A stretch of 64,000 nt of DNA from Phorcus lineatus (GCA_921293015.1 OV121096.1:26423729-26487728); one strand, 5' to 3'. Shown: positions 24,516 through 37,357, counted from the first letter of the stretch. Notes: generated from the letters alone by a model not told the origin. Translations and numbers: made by a program.

Positions 24516-26111
24516 GGATGACACCTTATTCACACATAAGCCGAAAACTAAATTAATTTTTCTTCACTAAAACTCAATGAAACAGCAGTTGAAGCCAGGA
24601 GAAATTTTCCTGAAAATACCTGACGGAAAACATAAGAAGACCCATTACCTCCCAACAGAGGTAGCTCCGTCATAAATTCCTATACGTATTTATGATAAAC
24701 GAGTTAAATTTGTTATACACGTATTGTCGTTGGGGGTTTCAGTTGAACTGATTCATATATAAATCCATTAAAGGTTCGGAGATGTTGTAAGCGGTCGTCT
24801 ACTTATGGCGTTCTAACATTTTCTAGCCAAGTCAAGAAGAAATGATATTATTACGAATGATGTTTTCAGAACGGCGAACTAAAGTGTTGTTCAAAACAAT
24901 ATTCCTACCCCATTTACAACTTTCATAGAATTTAGTCCACAACAATTTTTAATATTTTAACCAAGATACTGAAAAGGTTTCAGCTTTCTATTTTATGGGA
25001 TAAGATGTAAGCACACTTTACAAACTAATGTAAGATTATGTCAATGAAGCCTATACACATCAGGGTACCAACATTCAATAGAACAATGCCTCATTGAAGG
25101 TCGAGTGAAATTTATACCATACTTATGTCTGTAGTGTTTACTGTTATTGACTAAAGATAAACACAGCTGTGGTCAACTGTGTGTTATAAACCTTGGTCAA
25201 TATCAGTGTCTGGTCACGTTATGTTATCTGCATAGCGTCGAAGATGCCACAATTGATTGAATCCTGCATAGAATCGGGGCATTGTGTTACCTTTTATTTA
25301 CAGACTGTGCATGTTCTAAGTATGAGCAGGTTTACGGGTTCATCAAACAGGTCAATATACATTTAATTAGTACAGCGGGTATTATTGTCTTCGTTGTTTA
25401 ACTTTCGAGGCGTAAAGCTTCATGGTATATAACCTGCTGTTTTATGTATAAGCAGAAACCATGTTTCACTTTATTAATGTTTTACTTTTTAGACAACCCG
25501 AATTTCCAAAACCGACATGTACATGTTTGTTGTATGGCTCATATCTGGATCCTTTAAACAATTTGAATCATTATTTAGTAAATTTCTGCGTTACCAGTTT
25601 TTACATAACAAAACATATGTACTCATGAGTTAACCTTTTAGCCTTCAATGGTTAAAATTATATTGTAGTAAAGAGTTCATTATTACGCGAGTATTATGCC
25701 ATCCAAAAAAAAGTGAAAAATACCCAAGAATAAAGTGTTTTTATGAATGAAATTCACCATGAATTAACGCTTAAGTTAAAGACCGGCTTTGTAAATAAAA
25801 CTCTCACTCTCAAATGTAAAGAGTGATCCTTGTACAAGAATATTTTATCCAATGTGTTGTTCTCGATGAGAACTTGATGATAAAATATTTGTATATGAAA
25901 ATCAATAAATCCAATATACATGTATGTCCCACGTGTTTTCCAAACAAGTTCACTGATGTCCGTAATGGATTTTCTGCATCAAGCCTAATTGAAGGAACCC
26001 TTGGTTACGAAATGCTCCAACATCGAATATGGATTATCATGTATTTTATTTTAGAAGTAACCATTGTAATAATCTAGTTCAGTAATATGTTGTATCATTT
26101 TCAATCAATCC
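24516..26111. other. AT-rich non-coding stretch
   Basis: Nothing recognised. The plus-strand frame at 25823-26077 has no identifiable domain. Confidence 0.5.
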
Positions 26112-26200
26112 CACAGCCCCGAGGTCAGTTTATAGCTCGATGTTATCAACCCCCTACTGGGTGTTGACCTGCGTAACATCGAACCCGTGCTGTTTGGATT
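26112..26200. repeat. Imperfect inverted repeat (MITE-like)
   Basis: TCGATGTTA (26137-26145) pairs with TAACATCGA (26174-26182), and inside it TCAACCC pairs with GGGT(G)TTGA. Weaker symmetry (CAGCCCCGAGG against CCCGTGCTG) continues outwards. A related string, GGGGTCAACGTATAGCATCGAAC without the inner pairing partner, lies near 27670, so the motif belongs to a dispersed repeat. Confidence 0.6.
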
Positions 26201-27970
26201 AATCAAATCAGTTAATGGCGAATGTTAGAGATGGTTATCATAGAGGGCTCCTCAAGTACGACAGTAAAGCAAGAACGAATATAGATATTGATCGAAGCTT
26301 ACCTATTCTTAATTGTGACAGAGATTAAATTTATGTAAGACCATGGCTCCTTTGTCGTGAACCGTGGTTTAACCAACATCATTTTCAGTTCAACCAATGT
26401 TCAAACTACATTTTCTGAGTAAGAATTTTTTGTAAGACTAGAATTCGCCAAAACAAAACTGAAATGTAAATGACAACTGAACACAAACATGCATTTTATC
26501 ATAAAAGGAAAGTTTGTACAAATGGAGCAACCTTTCTGCCACCAAGCGGTATGACATATATACACCATCATCAAAGGTTAACTTAAGATGCATGTATGTG
26601 GATCTTCACCATCGACTTTCAGCCGCTGGTGCAGGCGGTTTCGAAATTCAGTTCTCTAATGACACCATTTCAATCGCAGCATCTTGATACTTGCAGGTAC
26701 GTTTGAAACGAACAGGAAAGAGATGAGGAAATGATTAATTTTTTTGCCGATATGGTATCATTTTAAAGATTCATGGAATATTACATGTTAAATGCAAACA
26801 TGTGTATATTCAACTTATTACAGTTAAAGATACTTCATTGGTTAAAAAAAGTGAATGGTTAGCACATGACCAGAAAATAAATGGTAATTAACTGTTCAAT
26901 GTGCTTCTCTATATCTCTTTATAATTGAGTTTTGTTTCCTCTTATCAACGATCAGCTGATTTCTAGATATTGTTATTTGACATGGTTCCTCCATGAACGA
27001 AGTGGTTAGATCTAAGCATTTTATCCTCAGCACTACGGACATGTTGTTGTTTAAGTTGAAGCAGGGTCTAATCTTGATCATGATAATGATATCACGAACG
27101 ACAAGACAGATTTACAGGAACACCGTGGAGGTTTTCGTGGGTAATTAGGAACTTTTGAGTTAGCTGACGCTACTGAAATAAAACTGGTGGATGTCTGGTT
27201 GTGCGAATCAAAGGTAACCATACATCAATCGGAAGCTTGTACCTTACCATGGCATATAAATCGTCAATAACATTATCAATAAAAACAATTACATGGCGTA
27301 ATAATGCAAACAAAAAAATCGATGCTCTGCTCTAGCCATTAGTATGACACGATAGTCTCTCGTGCAAGAGATTTTGCAGGAAGATATATATGTAGTGTCT
27401 GATGCCTTTATATATATGCAATCAGAAACATGTGTATTTGTTTTAGCGTAAATAGCTAAGAGGCTTATACTAAGATTTCAGTCACCGAATGTTGATGGTT
27501 TGCCGATTCAATTGATTACACGCCAGGACAAATTCAATATTGATGATGGTATTAGCATTAAACTGTTGTTTTAAGCCATTTCGAAACTTGTTCGTAGCTT
27601 CATGTAAAATACTTTTCAAGAACTTTAACTATCTTTTATATTAGAGGTCTCTCAATGTACATGATTGAGGGGTCAACGTATAGCATCGAACACAGGCATG
27701 TGCAGTTGAAACGGTACTGGAATTTTGGCAAGACAATTTGAACTTACCCAAGGACGAATGATATTTTGACTCTTATTTTAGCCACATACAAAATTTTAAG
27801 GGACCGTAGCACGTTTTTGGACAATCTATTTCTTCCCCCACGCAAAAAATTAGATTTAGCCAAACGTCTTATCTTCAGTGTGTCAAATTTCTCATTCTTA
27901 AAAGAAATGATCTAGTATCAAAAGAAAACAATGGGGGTTAATTGTGTAAAGACCTTTCTATCAATACATT
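26201..27970. other. AT-rich non-coding stretch
   Basis: No gene recognised. The minus-strand frame at 26896-27081 is featureless. A diverged partner of the 26.1-kb inverted repeat is near 27670-27700. Confidence 0.5.
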
Positions 27971-28090
27971 ACTTGCTTGACAACGACATTAGAACGAATG
28001 TCGAAACGTCGCTTCCACAGAATAAAGAAGTTGTTTATCCATAAAAATTGTCTTTATCCTTCATATCATCAACTTCTAGAGTGCCTATCA
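27971..28090 (+). repeat. Copy of the AAACGTCGC / AATAAAGAAGTT repeat
   Basis: The order CTTGACAA, stem-loop CGACATT-AGAACG-AATGTCG (27984-28003), AAACGTCGC, AATAAAGAAGTTG, TTATCCAT, TCATCAACTTCTAGAGTGCCT matches the two arms at 2430-2607 in both orientations. The stem-loop keeps a 7-bp stem and 6-nt loop but with different inner base pairs. It looks like the conserved terminus of a mobile element whose body is not visible here. The minus-strand frame at 28035-28253 overlaps it and is not assigned. Confidence 0.75.
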
Positions 28091-29863
28091 AAGAGACCTT
28101 TCTATCATTTGAGGTATGGAAATAGATTGGAATAGCTGAAGTGAACACTGTAGGTTTGGCTTCAAAATGCTTCTTTTGATTACAAACAAACCCTTGCGAT
28201 TGGTAACAATCATTTTGCTTTCCGTGTGATAACTTTATTCTAGGAAATCGCATTGCCGCCCCTTTAACTCTTAATAACGAACGTAAAAGATTTTTTCTTT
28301 GTATTATATTATGTATATCAGAAAAGTACCTAACACCCGATATTCCAACATTTAAGGAATGGATGTTTAATTGGTGTCACCTTGCATTACAATGTTTTCG
28401 GATAGGACCGGAAACTCGTGAGAAACGTAGGCTGATTCAGTCCTTCCCGGTTAAATGATCTATGATATTTTCTTTAAGAAATTTCAAATGATCGTATTAT
28501 CAATATCAATGGACAACAACATTAATTTCAATAACAGCCGGTAACTCGCTGGGCACGACCAGCAATATTATAACAGTCATTGTGCAATGGAAGTGATAGA
28601 CTAATGATTAGTTCATAAGTCATGGATGTCATGGTAAAAGCGTTGCATCCGCCATGTCAGCACGCGTTGAATAACCCATGCAAGAATTTGATATCCACAA
28701 GCACAGTAAGCTGAGCGAAATAACGAATTTATCAATATCTAATTAAACAATCAAAATGTTTTGTTACATGATGTGACGAGACATGGGGAATATTTCATTA
28801 ACTCGGCATTGTGTTGCATGAGGTCAATGTGGACATTATCACAGGCAAGGATGTCTGATATTTCCCTCTGCGTTTCCACGTAACATCACGACGCAGTTGA
28901 TGGAAAGTTAAGAATTTCTACTCGATATATTTTGATATCTTAAGCTTGAACATTATCTGTGACGATAATGCAGATATTGTTTGATAAATTGTATGTTTTT
29001 AACTTTTGGTCTTACTTTTTTGTCTTTTTACCTGCAATGAAGCCACGTGCACGTGGAGTAGAAGTTGTTCAGTTCATGTGTGATAGGGGTTCGAATAAAA
29101 AATCTTTTGAATTAAAGATAGTTGTTTTAACCCATGCTTTTCAAGCAAAATTAATTCATAGAATACTTAATTTATCCCTTGATTACTCAAACAGCTAAGA
29201 TTTTGTCTTAAATTCATAAGCGTGCTGATCACTGTGATCAATAAAGCCTGGACTGACCTTCAAATTAAGAATTTTAATTTTAGTTGCTTTTTTGCAAAAC
29301 AACTCACAGTGGTTTTAATAGAAATGCTATTTTGTATTAAACTACAAAAAATGTTTAATCAAAGTCACAGACAACCTCATTGATCTGAGCGATTGGAAAC
29401 TGTCACAGAAAAAGTATGAAACGTGCTTAAAGTTGAAACATGGCGTAACTAAATTAAGTGAATCTCAAACTGAAGCTTTCTATTTGAACATTTGTTTAAG
29501 CGTTTCATTACACAATGTAATTTGTTTAGTTTTGAATCAATATTTTTCAACACAAATTTATTACTTTTACTGAATAGGATCGTACTTGCATTTTCCAGTG
29601 GCATTATTCGTTATTAAACTTACTTCTCTTATTCAACTTAAAAATACCACTTCAAAATAATTCATGAAGGAATTAAGTACTTAATGAAGCACCTCTGAAA
29701 ATAATTAGTTTGCATTTACCAGGGGTTCTTTTTTACATTTATCAAAATGTCATAGAGTTCAAGAATATCAAACTTTTTAGTTTGCAGCTCTATCAAATGG
29801 GATCATTTTGTAAGCCCTAGCCTAAGTTTAATCACTAAAGCACATATCTTATACATTGACTCA

Positions 29864-30200
29864 AACCTGGGATGTCTTGTTCATTTAGAATCAAACTTTT
29901 GAATTGGTTCTCTAATGCTGCTAGGGACACTTCATCTTCAGATTCACTGTTATATTCAATGCAAGGATTCGAACCCATGACCTGCGGTGTTAGTAACTTC
30001 GCTTTACATATCCATTCCATGTGGTACATGCAAAGGAATACAATCTTGGATGTCCTGTTGATTTGGAATAAAAGTTTCGAATTTGATTTCCGATGTCAGT
30101 GAGGGCACTTCATTCTCACACATACATATGATGTACAATTCAAGGATTCGAACCAATGACCTCATGTTGAGTGTCTAGGGTGTCATTGACTTCACTTTAT
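29864..30200 (-). repeat. Tandem pair of tRNA-like SINE units
   Basis: Two ~178-bp units lie head to tail. On the minus strand each has a GGTTCGAATCC-type B box (complement at 29965-29975 and 30144-30154), preceded by GAGGTCAT/CAGGTCAT and followed by TTG and shared AT-rich sequence. Shared plus-strand phrases are GGATGTC(T/C)TGTTGATTT and GCAAGGATTCGAACC. No clear A box or closing acceptor stem is visible, so these are not tRNA genes. The minus-strand frame at 29835-30029 results from reading through the repeat. Confidence 0.6.
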
Positions 30201-30298
30201 TTACTGATTCTGTGTTAAGCAAAACTTCAATAGAGAATCTTGGTTCATTACTATGAAAATAGAAAATTGCTGATGATCATAATGCCATTTTTCCAGGT

Positions 30299-30553
30299 TC
30301 ATTTGATAAGAGTATCAAGATTCCACCCGGCATCAGATTTCGAAATAGCCAATACAACCGAATAACCTTTGAGGTTTTCCTGAAATAGAATGGCTACTGC
30401 GGAGCAGAAACGCCCCTTATTGTTTCCGACACTGATAAAGTAACCTTTCATAAACCATAGGTTAACTACCTTCCTACTACGTTCGTGCAATATCAACCTT
30501 CCAATCAAGTACAAAATCATTTCAAGGCAGAAAGAAAAAGCATTGGTTGACAA
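30299..30553 (-). CDS. Short frame conserved between duplicated segments
   Basis: This is an 84-residue minus-strand frame of unknown function. Its central part (YFISVGNNKGRFCSAVAILF and the following QEN..KGYSV) matches a frame in the paralogous segment at about 36188-36300 over roughly 38 codons. The match has no internal stop in either copy and one indel of exactly three bases. The amino-terminal NAFSFCLEMIL also has a counterpart (HAYEFWLEIIL) in copy B. Outside these parts copy B is frameshifted or stopped. I recognise no domain, signal peptide or catalytic motif. It may be an exon of a decayed gene or an old transposon frame; in-frame indel and frame retention are the only coding evidence. 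Confidence 0.3.
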   Translation of the reverse strand: MSTNAFSFCLEMILYLIGRLILHERSRKVVNLWFMKGYFISVGNNKGRFCSAVAILFQENLKGYSVVLAISKSDAGWNLDTLIK

Positions 30554-30575
30554 GATAAATTTAGTTCAATGAAAT

Positions 30576-33500
30576 CAATACAGTGAAAGTCATCTTTGCA
30601 AGGAATCTAGTATGTAAACCGTTAAGTTGTACTTGTTGGTATAAGTTGTAAACGTCTTGCACAAGAGTCTTTTTTATTATCAGGTTAATTGTTAATTTTG
30701 ATAGGTTTTGTGATATTTTAAGTGATATGGTTACACATGATCAGTGCTTGTCAGTATTAAGGTTTAAAATATGTAATTTTTGAAATTTTTGTGATGGAGT
30801 AAATCCATTAATACATGTATTTATTATGTTAAGAGTAAGCTGAACATATTGAGACTATCAAATACATCAGGTGAAAATCGTGTTTGATGTGGATGTGATG
30901 ATACGTTGTGGACCTTTATACACAAATTAATACTTAATATTTTATCGAATCATACAGTTAAAAACATTGCACAACCTGTACCGCATATTGATACTTGGCA
31001 TGTTTAATATGTTTCAACAATATACAAATAATTTTTCAAGTACTTATCACATGAACAGATTACTTATGCTTTGATATTTTTTTTTTCAATTTTGGAATAT
31101 GTTCATCTTGTGTATGCCAATTCCAGATTAACGATATTTTGAAAGATTGTGTTTTAGATATGAGATATTGTCCATGGGCAATTTGATTATATTTCAACAT
31201 AAACATAGAAAACTACGCGACTACATTTGAATTGTTATAGTTAATGTGTCACAGGTGTGGTGCAAAATTATGTCTGAAAGAGATAACGTCCTTTTTGAGG
31301 GTTCTAAATAGCAACATATTAAGATTCAAACAATCATTTAGAATTCATAGTCAAAGCTTATTGTATTTTTAAACAAAAGACCATTGATGTTTAGTTTAAA
31401 AAGTTCTTTATACTTACTTACAGTGTATACATGTAGGCCAATAACCTACAGAATATGTGTATTTTGAAAGGCAAATTCATCCTACGATTTACATGCACGG
31501 ACCAGCAGACAGACAGAAAGAGAGGTATATGTGTGTACCTGTTGGTATTATTATATTGTTCTACTCATAGGCAAAAATGCTAGCTGGTTAATCGACTATA
31601 CTTGTATTTAAACGTGTTCACAATAGATCACATATTGAAAGTTATTTGATGTGATATTTCAACATTAGCATGTAAAAGGGATATGTTTGAGCGTTTGTCG
31701 GATTTTCTTTTCAAACTGACAAATTATGACTAACTGATTTATGTTGTTCTTCAGAAAATTTACCTTACTTTGTTAATGCTGTTCTAACAAATGGTCGAAG
31801 TTCCATTTTATTTCTTTCAAAACAGAATTTACTCTTTCAGATTATATGATTACATCAGAAGCTGTGAACATTATTTCCTACGTCTTTCACCAACCTATCA
31901 TATCCCGAGTGTGATGAAGAGCAGCAAACGCTGGAGTTGTACAATCGCTTCAACAGTTGCAGGCCTGATCATTACAATAATAAAACAGTATCATTCTGAT
32001 CTTCATCTTCCATCTTCATACTTTCCGTCGCTTACAACCACTTACTAACAAATGAAGTCTTGTACGTGTGTCCAAGCATTCCATCAATAAAACAACACCC
32101 CCCTGTTCCGTTTCGTTTCGTTTCGATCATTGTTTCCTCTCATTGCCCACGACGACCTTCTTTGGAATTATGGAATCTGCACTGTTACTGTAACGTACTT
32201 TTATCTTTGTCTTAAAAAGTAGTTCAATTAAAAAATGGCTAGATTCAAGTGACAGTGACAATCAGGTTCACTAACAGACTTATAATGACTGAAGTTGAGA
32301 TGAGAGGACACCTAATGCCTGACCTGACCTTTTAAGTTTGCGTGATATGCCAATATGTTTTTTACATTCTTTGGATAAAACTTGTCCTCAATTAATCTCT
32401 TATTTTCATGGAGTTGGTTAAAGTATCAAGAAAATGGTGAGGTAAAATCCCAGTTCAACTACCTGAGAGTTAGATTAATGATAAAACATTAACATGGACA
32501 TATAAGCAGCAGTCAATGACTCAAAAGTAGTTTTGAAACTTATTTATGCCAGAAACAACGAGAAATATAGGTTGGTATTGCTCAGAAGGTTATTTAACTA
32601 ATGTACATGTAAATGGGACCACTTAACATTTATAAAGCCGGGTTTGTTTTTTTTCTTTTAGAAAATGTTGGCATTGAAGGGATAAAGATGCAACTTAAGA
32701 TAAGCTATTTAAACTTAACTCAGGTCAAATGATATTTGGCTATATTTAAGCAACATATAAGAAAGCTACAAAATTCATGAAACATACTCTGTGTCACTGT
32801 AAATCCGATCTACATTTCTTACCAAACAGTGGATACGTTATACTGTTTTAACCTTCAATTAGTGTAAATTGGTGGTATAAGAAGGAATTGATCACAACTT
32901 TTCTGTTTTCGAAAGCAACACTAACACTTTGTTCTGTACCAATGACTTGGAAATACGGTTACTTCATCTTCTTCACTGTTAATTATTGATGTAACTGGAA
33001 GTGAATAATAATGCTGCTTTCCTTTCGTATACGTACTTTAAGTGAACGAATATAATACTTTCTAAAAGAAATTAAGGTTTCACTACATTCTAAGCTAATA
33101 TGTTGGATCTAGTGTTGCTGCCCTCTCCAAAATGATTGTCTCTCCACTTTTATTTCCTCACTCAATCACTCAACAAATTTATCTCAAAAACCAGTGTGCA
33201 CATTTTATACATGTTTTGCTTATGGCCTGAAAGAAAAAATCTTCATAAATTACATCATAAACTTGATAACTATGAATATTCAATTATTCCTTAAAAATAA
33301 AACTTAGAAACAAATCGTCACTTCTTTTGTCACGAATTGCTACTTCGTTGGAATGTATCTGGTTGAATCACAAAATTGCAACTTCACTTCACTATTTGGC
33401 AAAGTCGCCGTGCACCAAATGAAAAGGTCACAGAGAGTTAATAAGGAAAAAATCATAACATATTTCTTAACGTGTACATTACAAGATAAGATGAAAGTCT

Positions 33501-34754
33501 AGGCAAAAAGAGTATTCATCAAACAATTATGACAAATAAAGTGGAACATTACGTAACTTGAATGGCGAAGTTTTCCTGAGTGAGAACTCTTCAACACATT
33601 TACAAGGGAAGAAGAACGTATCTTTATATAATCACTTGTACGCGTTTATCATGATAGGTTATTTGATGAAAGGCAATTACATACATGTTTACATTTGTAT
33701 AATTGTATAATTAAATCCTTTTTCGTTTTAGTTGATAAATTTCTCAATTTTGATTTAACCATTTATTGTTTTGTAACCTCAACCTCACGTAATGTTCACG
33801 ACAATAATTATTCAAGATTTGTTCAAGAAAATATTTTGAAAAGAGTGATATTGAAATTAAAAGCGTTGTTTTACATTTGTTTTGCATCTATCGATGTATA
33901 AAAGCAACAATTTGTAAGAAATCTCTACGCTGTGCTTGTTATCAATATATGAGCACCTCACGGTCTCAGGGTTCTCCGATTACCAACTAGTTACCTCCTC
34001 ACATCGTCTATCTATGCAAAGGTAATAGTTCTTTTTCAAACTATGTTTTGATCTGACATCAATGGAAAATCATTATCCACCCTTGATGCACACTCTTTGA
34101 GAGACAAGTTGTAATTTGTCTCAAAGATACCAATACTGCCTGAAATTCAAATAATCAATTACCACTTAAGTATTACAGACACATTAAACAAATGTCGACA
34201 ATTAGCTTTCGAATTTTTGAGAATGTGTACGCATTCGTTACACAATATTGAAGGACATATTTGTAAACTATAATTTATGATAAACGATTTAGCAATGGTG
34301 ACGTTGCAAGCCACTTTATAACGTTTTATTAGGGAAAATAAATTGATATTACCTAAACCTTTTCAAATTTCTAAAATGAGTCAATATATGAATGTACCAT
34401 CACGTTTCAGATATGCAGATCAATTTCCATAATATAAATGAAAAACGTGTTCATATTAAAGTGTCGCTTTGATTTTGGTACATGACAATTCCTTCTATGG
34501 TCCCGGTTAGTCTGATTGATCAATAATATGTTTAACCCTCTTAAGAAAACACTTACTGCATCAACTAATAATTTTTGGGCAAAATTCTGGACAAATAAAA
34601 TTTCCAAAAACGCGCCTCAGTTTCCTTCCTTGAAGTGAAGAGAATATATGTGTTATGTTTGAAAGAGAGAATCTTACTCCTAATTATAAGACCCAATATG
34701 AACTTTATCTAATTAAAAACATCTAGATACCTCTGTATATACCATCGAATTGCA
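30576..34754. other. AT-rich non-coding stretch between duplicated segments
   Basis: No gene, array or recognisable element was seen. Frames at 31791-32048, 33695-33901 and 34407-34607 (minus) lack domain content. A short pentamer run (GTTTC three times) lies near 32110. Confidence 0.45.
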
Positions 34755-36430
34755 ACATACAGGCTGAGTCAGTTCAGTCGTGTACGTCCGGCTCATTGAG
34801 CGTCTCTCTTGTTAAGGCAATTAAAAGTTGTTTATTGGCTAACTCAAACAATTCAAGGCAAATCCTCTTTTTATCGCAGTATGTTTGTGCGAATATCGGA
34901 AAGTGTTATATTCAAGTCTAGTGGCTGTATTAATAAGATAATGATACAGCGCAGTAATAGACAAATTATTAGTTCAGAAGTAAGAAACTCCATGGTTTAA
35001 GAATTACATGCACTTTGTGACTACGTGTTGACTAATTCTTGCGTGAATATGCTTTTCACGAGTAAGAGAAATCATTGATTTATCAAAACCTTATTTAACG
35101 GCAAATATGTATTATAACAAGGTGTGACGAGACATTGTGAATAACTATATAATATTGACTATCCCTAGATTGTGTTGTATAACGTCAATGCGGACGAACT
35201 CATAAACTAAGGGTTGATTAGCAAGCGTTTCTAAGGAATATCACAGAGCATAAAAGCGGGAATTGAAGTGCAAAATTATTATTCGATACAGTCTGATGTG
35301 TTAGGCTTGAAAATTATCTGTTCATGTCACGAGAGGGTGGTGTACAATCCAGCAATGTATTAATGACAGTGAATTCGAAGCCAAATCTTTGAATTCATAA
35401 GACAAGACACATTTTTTGTGCATGGCTGCCAGCAATATTTCTAGATTTTACAATTTGTTGTACTTAATATCTATACAAAAAACTAAAATGTCTATAAAGA
35501 AGTTTCAATGTGTTTAAAAGTAAAGTTTAATTGCAAATTGTAAATACTCATTTCATGTTCTTTTTGGCAAAACAACTTGCATTGGTTTTATTTAGAATGT
35601 TTTTCTGCTCTATAACTACAAAAAAAATTCAATTAGAGAAACAGACACCTTCATTGGTCGAGGTGATTTGAAACTGTCACAGAAAAAGCTGAAACGGTAA
35701 ACGAGTTCAAACGCAGCGTATCTAAATTAAGTGGATTTTTAACTGAAAAACTCTCTTTCAAAATATTTGTTTAAGCGCATCAATAAACAACATTATTTGT
35801 TAACTTGTAAATCAATATTTTTCAACAAAGTTTCTTTCTTTCACTGAATCAGAGCTTCATGTCTTGTCCGCAGTTTTTTTGTTTATTTAAGTGTAAATTT
35901 ACTTTCTTGTGGTATACAGTTTATTTATATATAAAAACATTTCAAATATTTCAAAACTTGAATAATACATCATCGTAAAAGTTAATTATCTACCATTCGT
36001 ATACGTTCCAACGTTTTAGATTTATATATCTCAGAGAGGGCTGAAGTATTATATTCGTATCCACTTTTTGTGTAGCATTCTTTCATATTTTGAAAGCATT
36101 GTGTACAAGACAATAAGAAAATAAGATCATTGCTTCTCATCAAAATGATGCTTCAACGGTTTCGCCTAACCAAGGCAATAAATGTAACTAACTTAAACCT
36201 GACATCAGTCATCGAAGTAGCAGTTGCTACTGAATAACCTTCAGTTTCCTGGCATAAAATGGCCGTTGCGAACAAAAAACTTCCGTTATTGCATCCGTTA
36301 CTAATAAAGTAAAGCTTTCACTCCTATAACAATGGGCTTTAGGCTTACTGCAGAGTTCTTTCTATGGATTATAGAATAATTTCAAGCCAAAATTCATAAG
36401 CATGCTTTATCAACATAAATTTATTTCTAC
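34755..36430 (+). repeat. Duplicated segment, copy B (~1.7 kb)
   Basis: Collinear with 28420-30575: CAGGCTGAGTCAGTTC, GTGTGACGAGACATTG (35122), GCAAAACAACTTGCATTGG (35568), AAACTGTCACAGAAAAAG, TCAATATTTTTCAACA and GAATAACCTTCAG (36226). Divergence is substantial and indels accumulate (the offset between copies falls from about 6.35 to 5.87 kb along the segment), so this is an old duplication. Confidence 0.85.
36188..36300 (-). pseudogene. Paralogous remnant of the 30.3-30.55 kb frame
   Basis: The minus strand reads YFISNGCNNGSFLFATAILC, then QETEGYSVATATSMTDV, without a stop and matching the frame at 30299-30553. Immediately upstream the reading frame is broken by a one-base difference, and a TAA follows the HAYEFWLEIIL counterpart near 36370-36400. 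The end at GATGTCAG followed by GTTTAAG could be an exon border. Function unknown. Confidence 0.3.
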
Positions 36431-36639
36431 CCTTCCTGAAAGCATTACTTATATTGCTTGAAGAATACCTAAGTTGTCCTGTCAAATACGTTGGTCCTTT
36501 ATTACCGGAACAAATTTTCAAAAAGCAAAGCCGTCGTGTCAAAATCAAACTCCAGTAGTCGCAAAATTTTAAAGGCATTATAACACAATGTTGAATGAAG
36601 TAAATTGATTTAAAGCAAGAAATAAACCACATGATACCA

Positions 36640-36990
36640 ATCACAAGTCTATCTGTTTCAATACATAAATGGAGTTTCTATTCTAAATTATCAATTTTGC
36701 TCAAGCCACGCGAATCCATTTCAAAAGGTGTTCACACTAAATGACCACATTTAGATTTTTATGATAAGATACACCAGTTTTATGACTATAAAATGATATT
36801 TCTATAATCGGGTTGAAGTTTCGATGATACGATGTTTCTGAGATAACGTATATCAAATCCAATTGCAAGACTATCTCTTTTAATCAACACAAGCATAAGG
36901 ATTTCTTAAACGAAAGTGTTAAGTTCGTTTGAGCTACGCTTATCTATTGTATTAACTCTAATGATATCGAGAAGTTCACACTAAAATGGC
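36640..36990 (+). repeat. Weak ~245-bp tandem duplication
   Basis: CAAGTCTATCTGTTTCAAT..GTTCACACTAAATGACC (ending about 36742) is echoed by CAAGACTATCTCTTTTAAT..GTTCACACTAAAATGGC (ending about 36990). The string GGTGTTCACACTAAAATGACCA occurs again in inverted form at about 43218-43240. Divergence is high; this is a moderate-confidence alignment by eye. Confidence 0.4.
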
Positions 36991-37187
36991 TGCATACACT
37001 TTCCCCTTTAAAAGATCCAACGCCTACGAAAATGGGGTTGTGAAATAGAATGTCCTACCTTCTGATGAAAATATATTTTGCAAAAACTAATATTTAATGA
37101 GTAAAATTTGAACAAATTAAACATAATGATGCGTGCTACTGTGCCTTTCAAATGCTGAAAAGTCTTGTAATAGACCGATCCATTTAG

Positions 37188-37285
37188 CCCCGCCCCTACA
37201 GGTTTTCGACCAATCGGCGCGCCGTATTTTTGACCTACCTTCCCGCGATCGCTTCCTCGGACATCAACAGGCAACATGGCGGGCT
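37188..37285 (+). promoter_or_regulatory. Promoter-like GC box / CCAAT box / ATGGCGGG cluster
   Basis: A GC box (GCCCCGCCCC, 37188-37197), a CCAAT box in good context (GACCAATCGGC, around 37209-37218) and an ATGGCGGG motif (37276-37283) lie in order within 100 bp, in a CpG-rich island inside an AT-rich neighbourhood. This arrangement is typical of TATA-less Pol II promoters. It is at the left end of the 2.2-kb inverted-repeat element, so it may drive the element's own transcript. Confidence 0.4.
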
Positions 37286-37357
37286 GTCTTTATGACACAG
37301 GATTTTCGACTAGACATTTTACGAAGAAATTGCAGTAATATCAAGTCAATATAGTCG

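Larger units (their letters stand above)
28420..30575 (+). repeat. Duplicated segment, copy A (~2.1 kb)
   Basis: This segment aligns collinearly with 34755-36430. Landmarks: AGGCTGATTCAGT, GTGACGAGACAT (28773), GTTGTGTTGCAT-type sequence, GCAAAACAACTCACAGTGG (29295), AAACTGTCACAGAAAAAG (29397), TCAATATTTTTCAACA (29538) and GAATAACCTTTGAGG near 30360. Copy A is longer mainly because it holds a tandem tRNA-like insertion (29864-30200). Its first ~450 bp (with CGTTGCATCCGCCATGTCAG) also recur at 54785-55230 (inverted) and 63085-63480. Confidence 0.85.
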
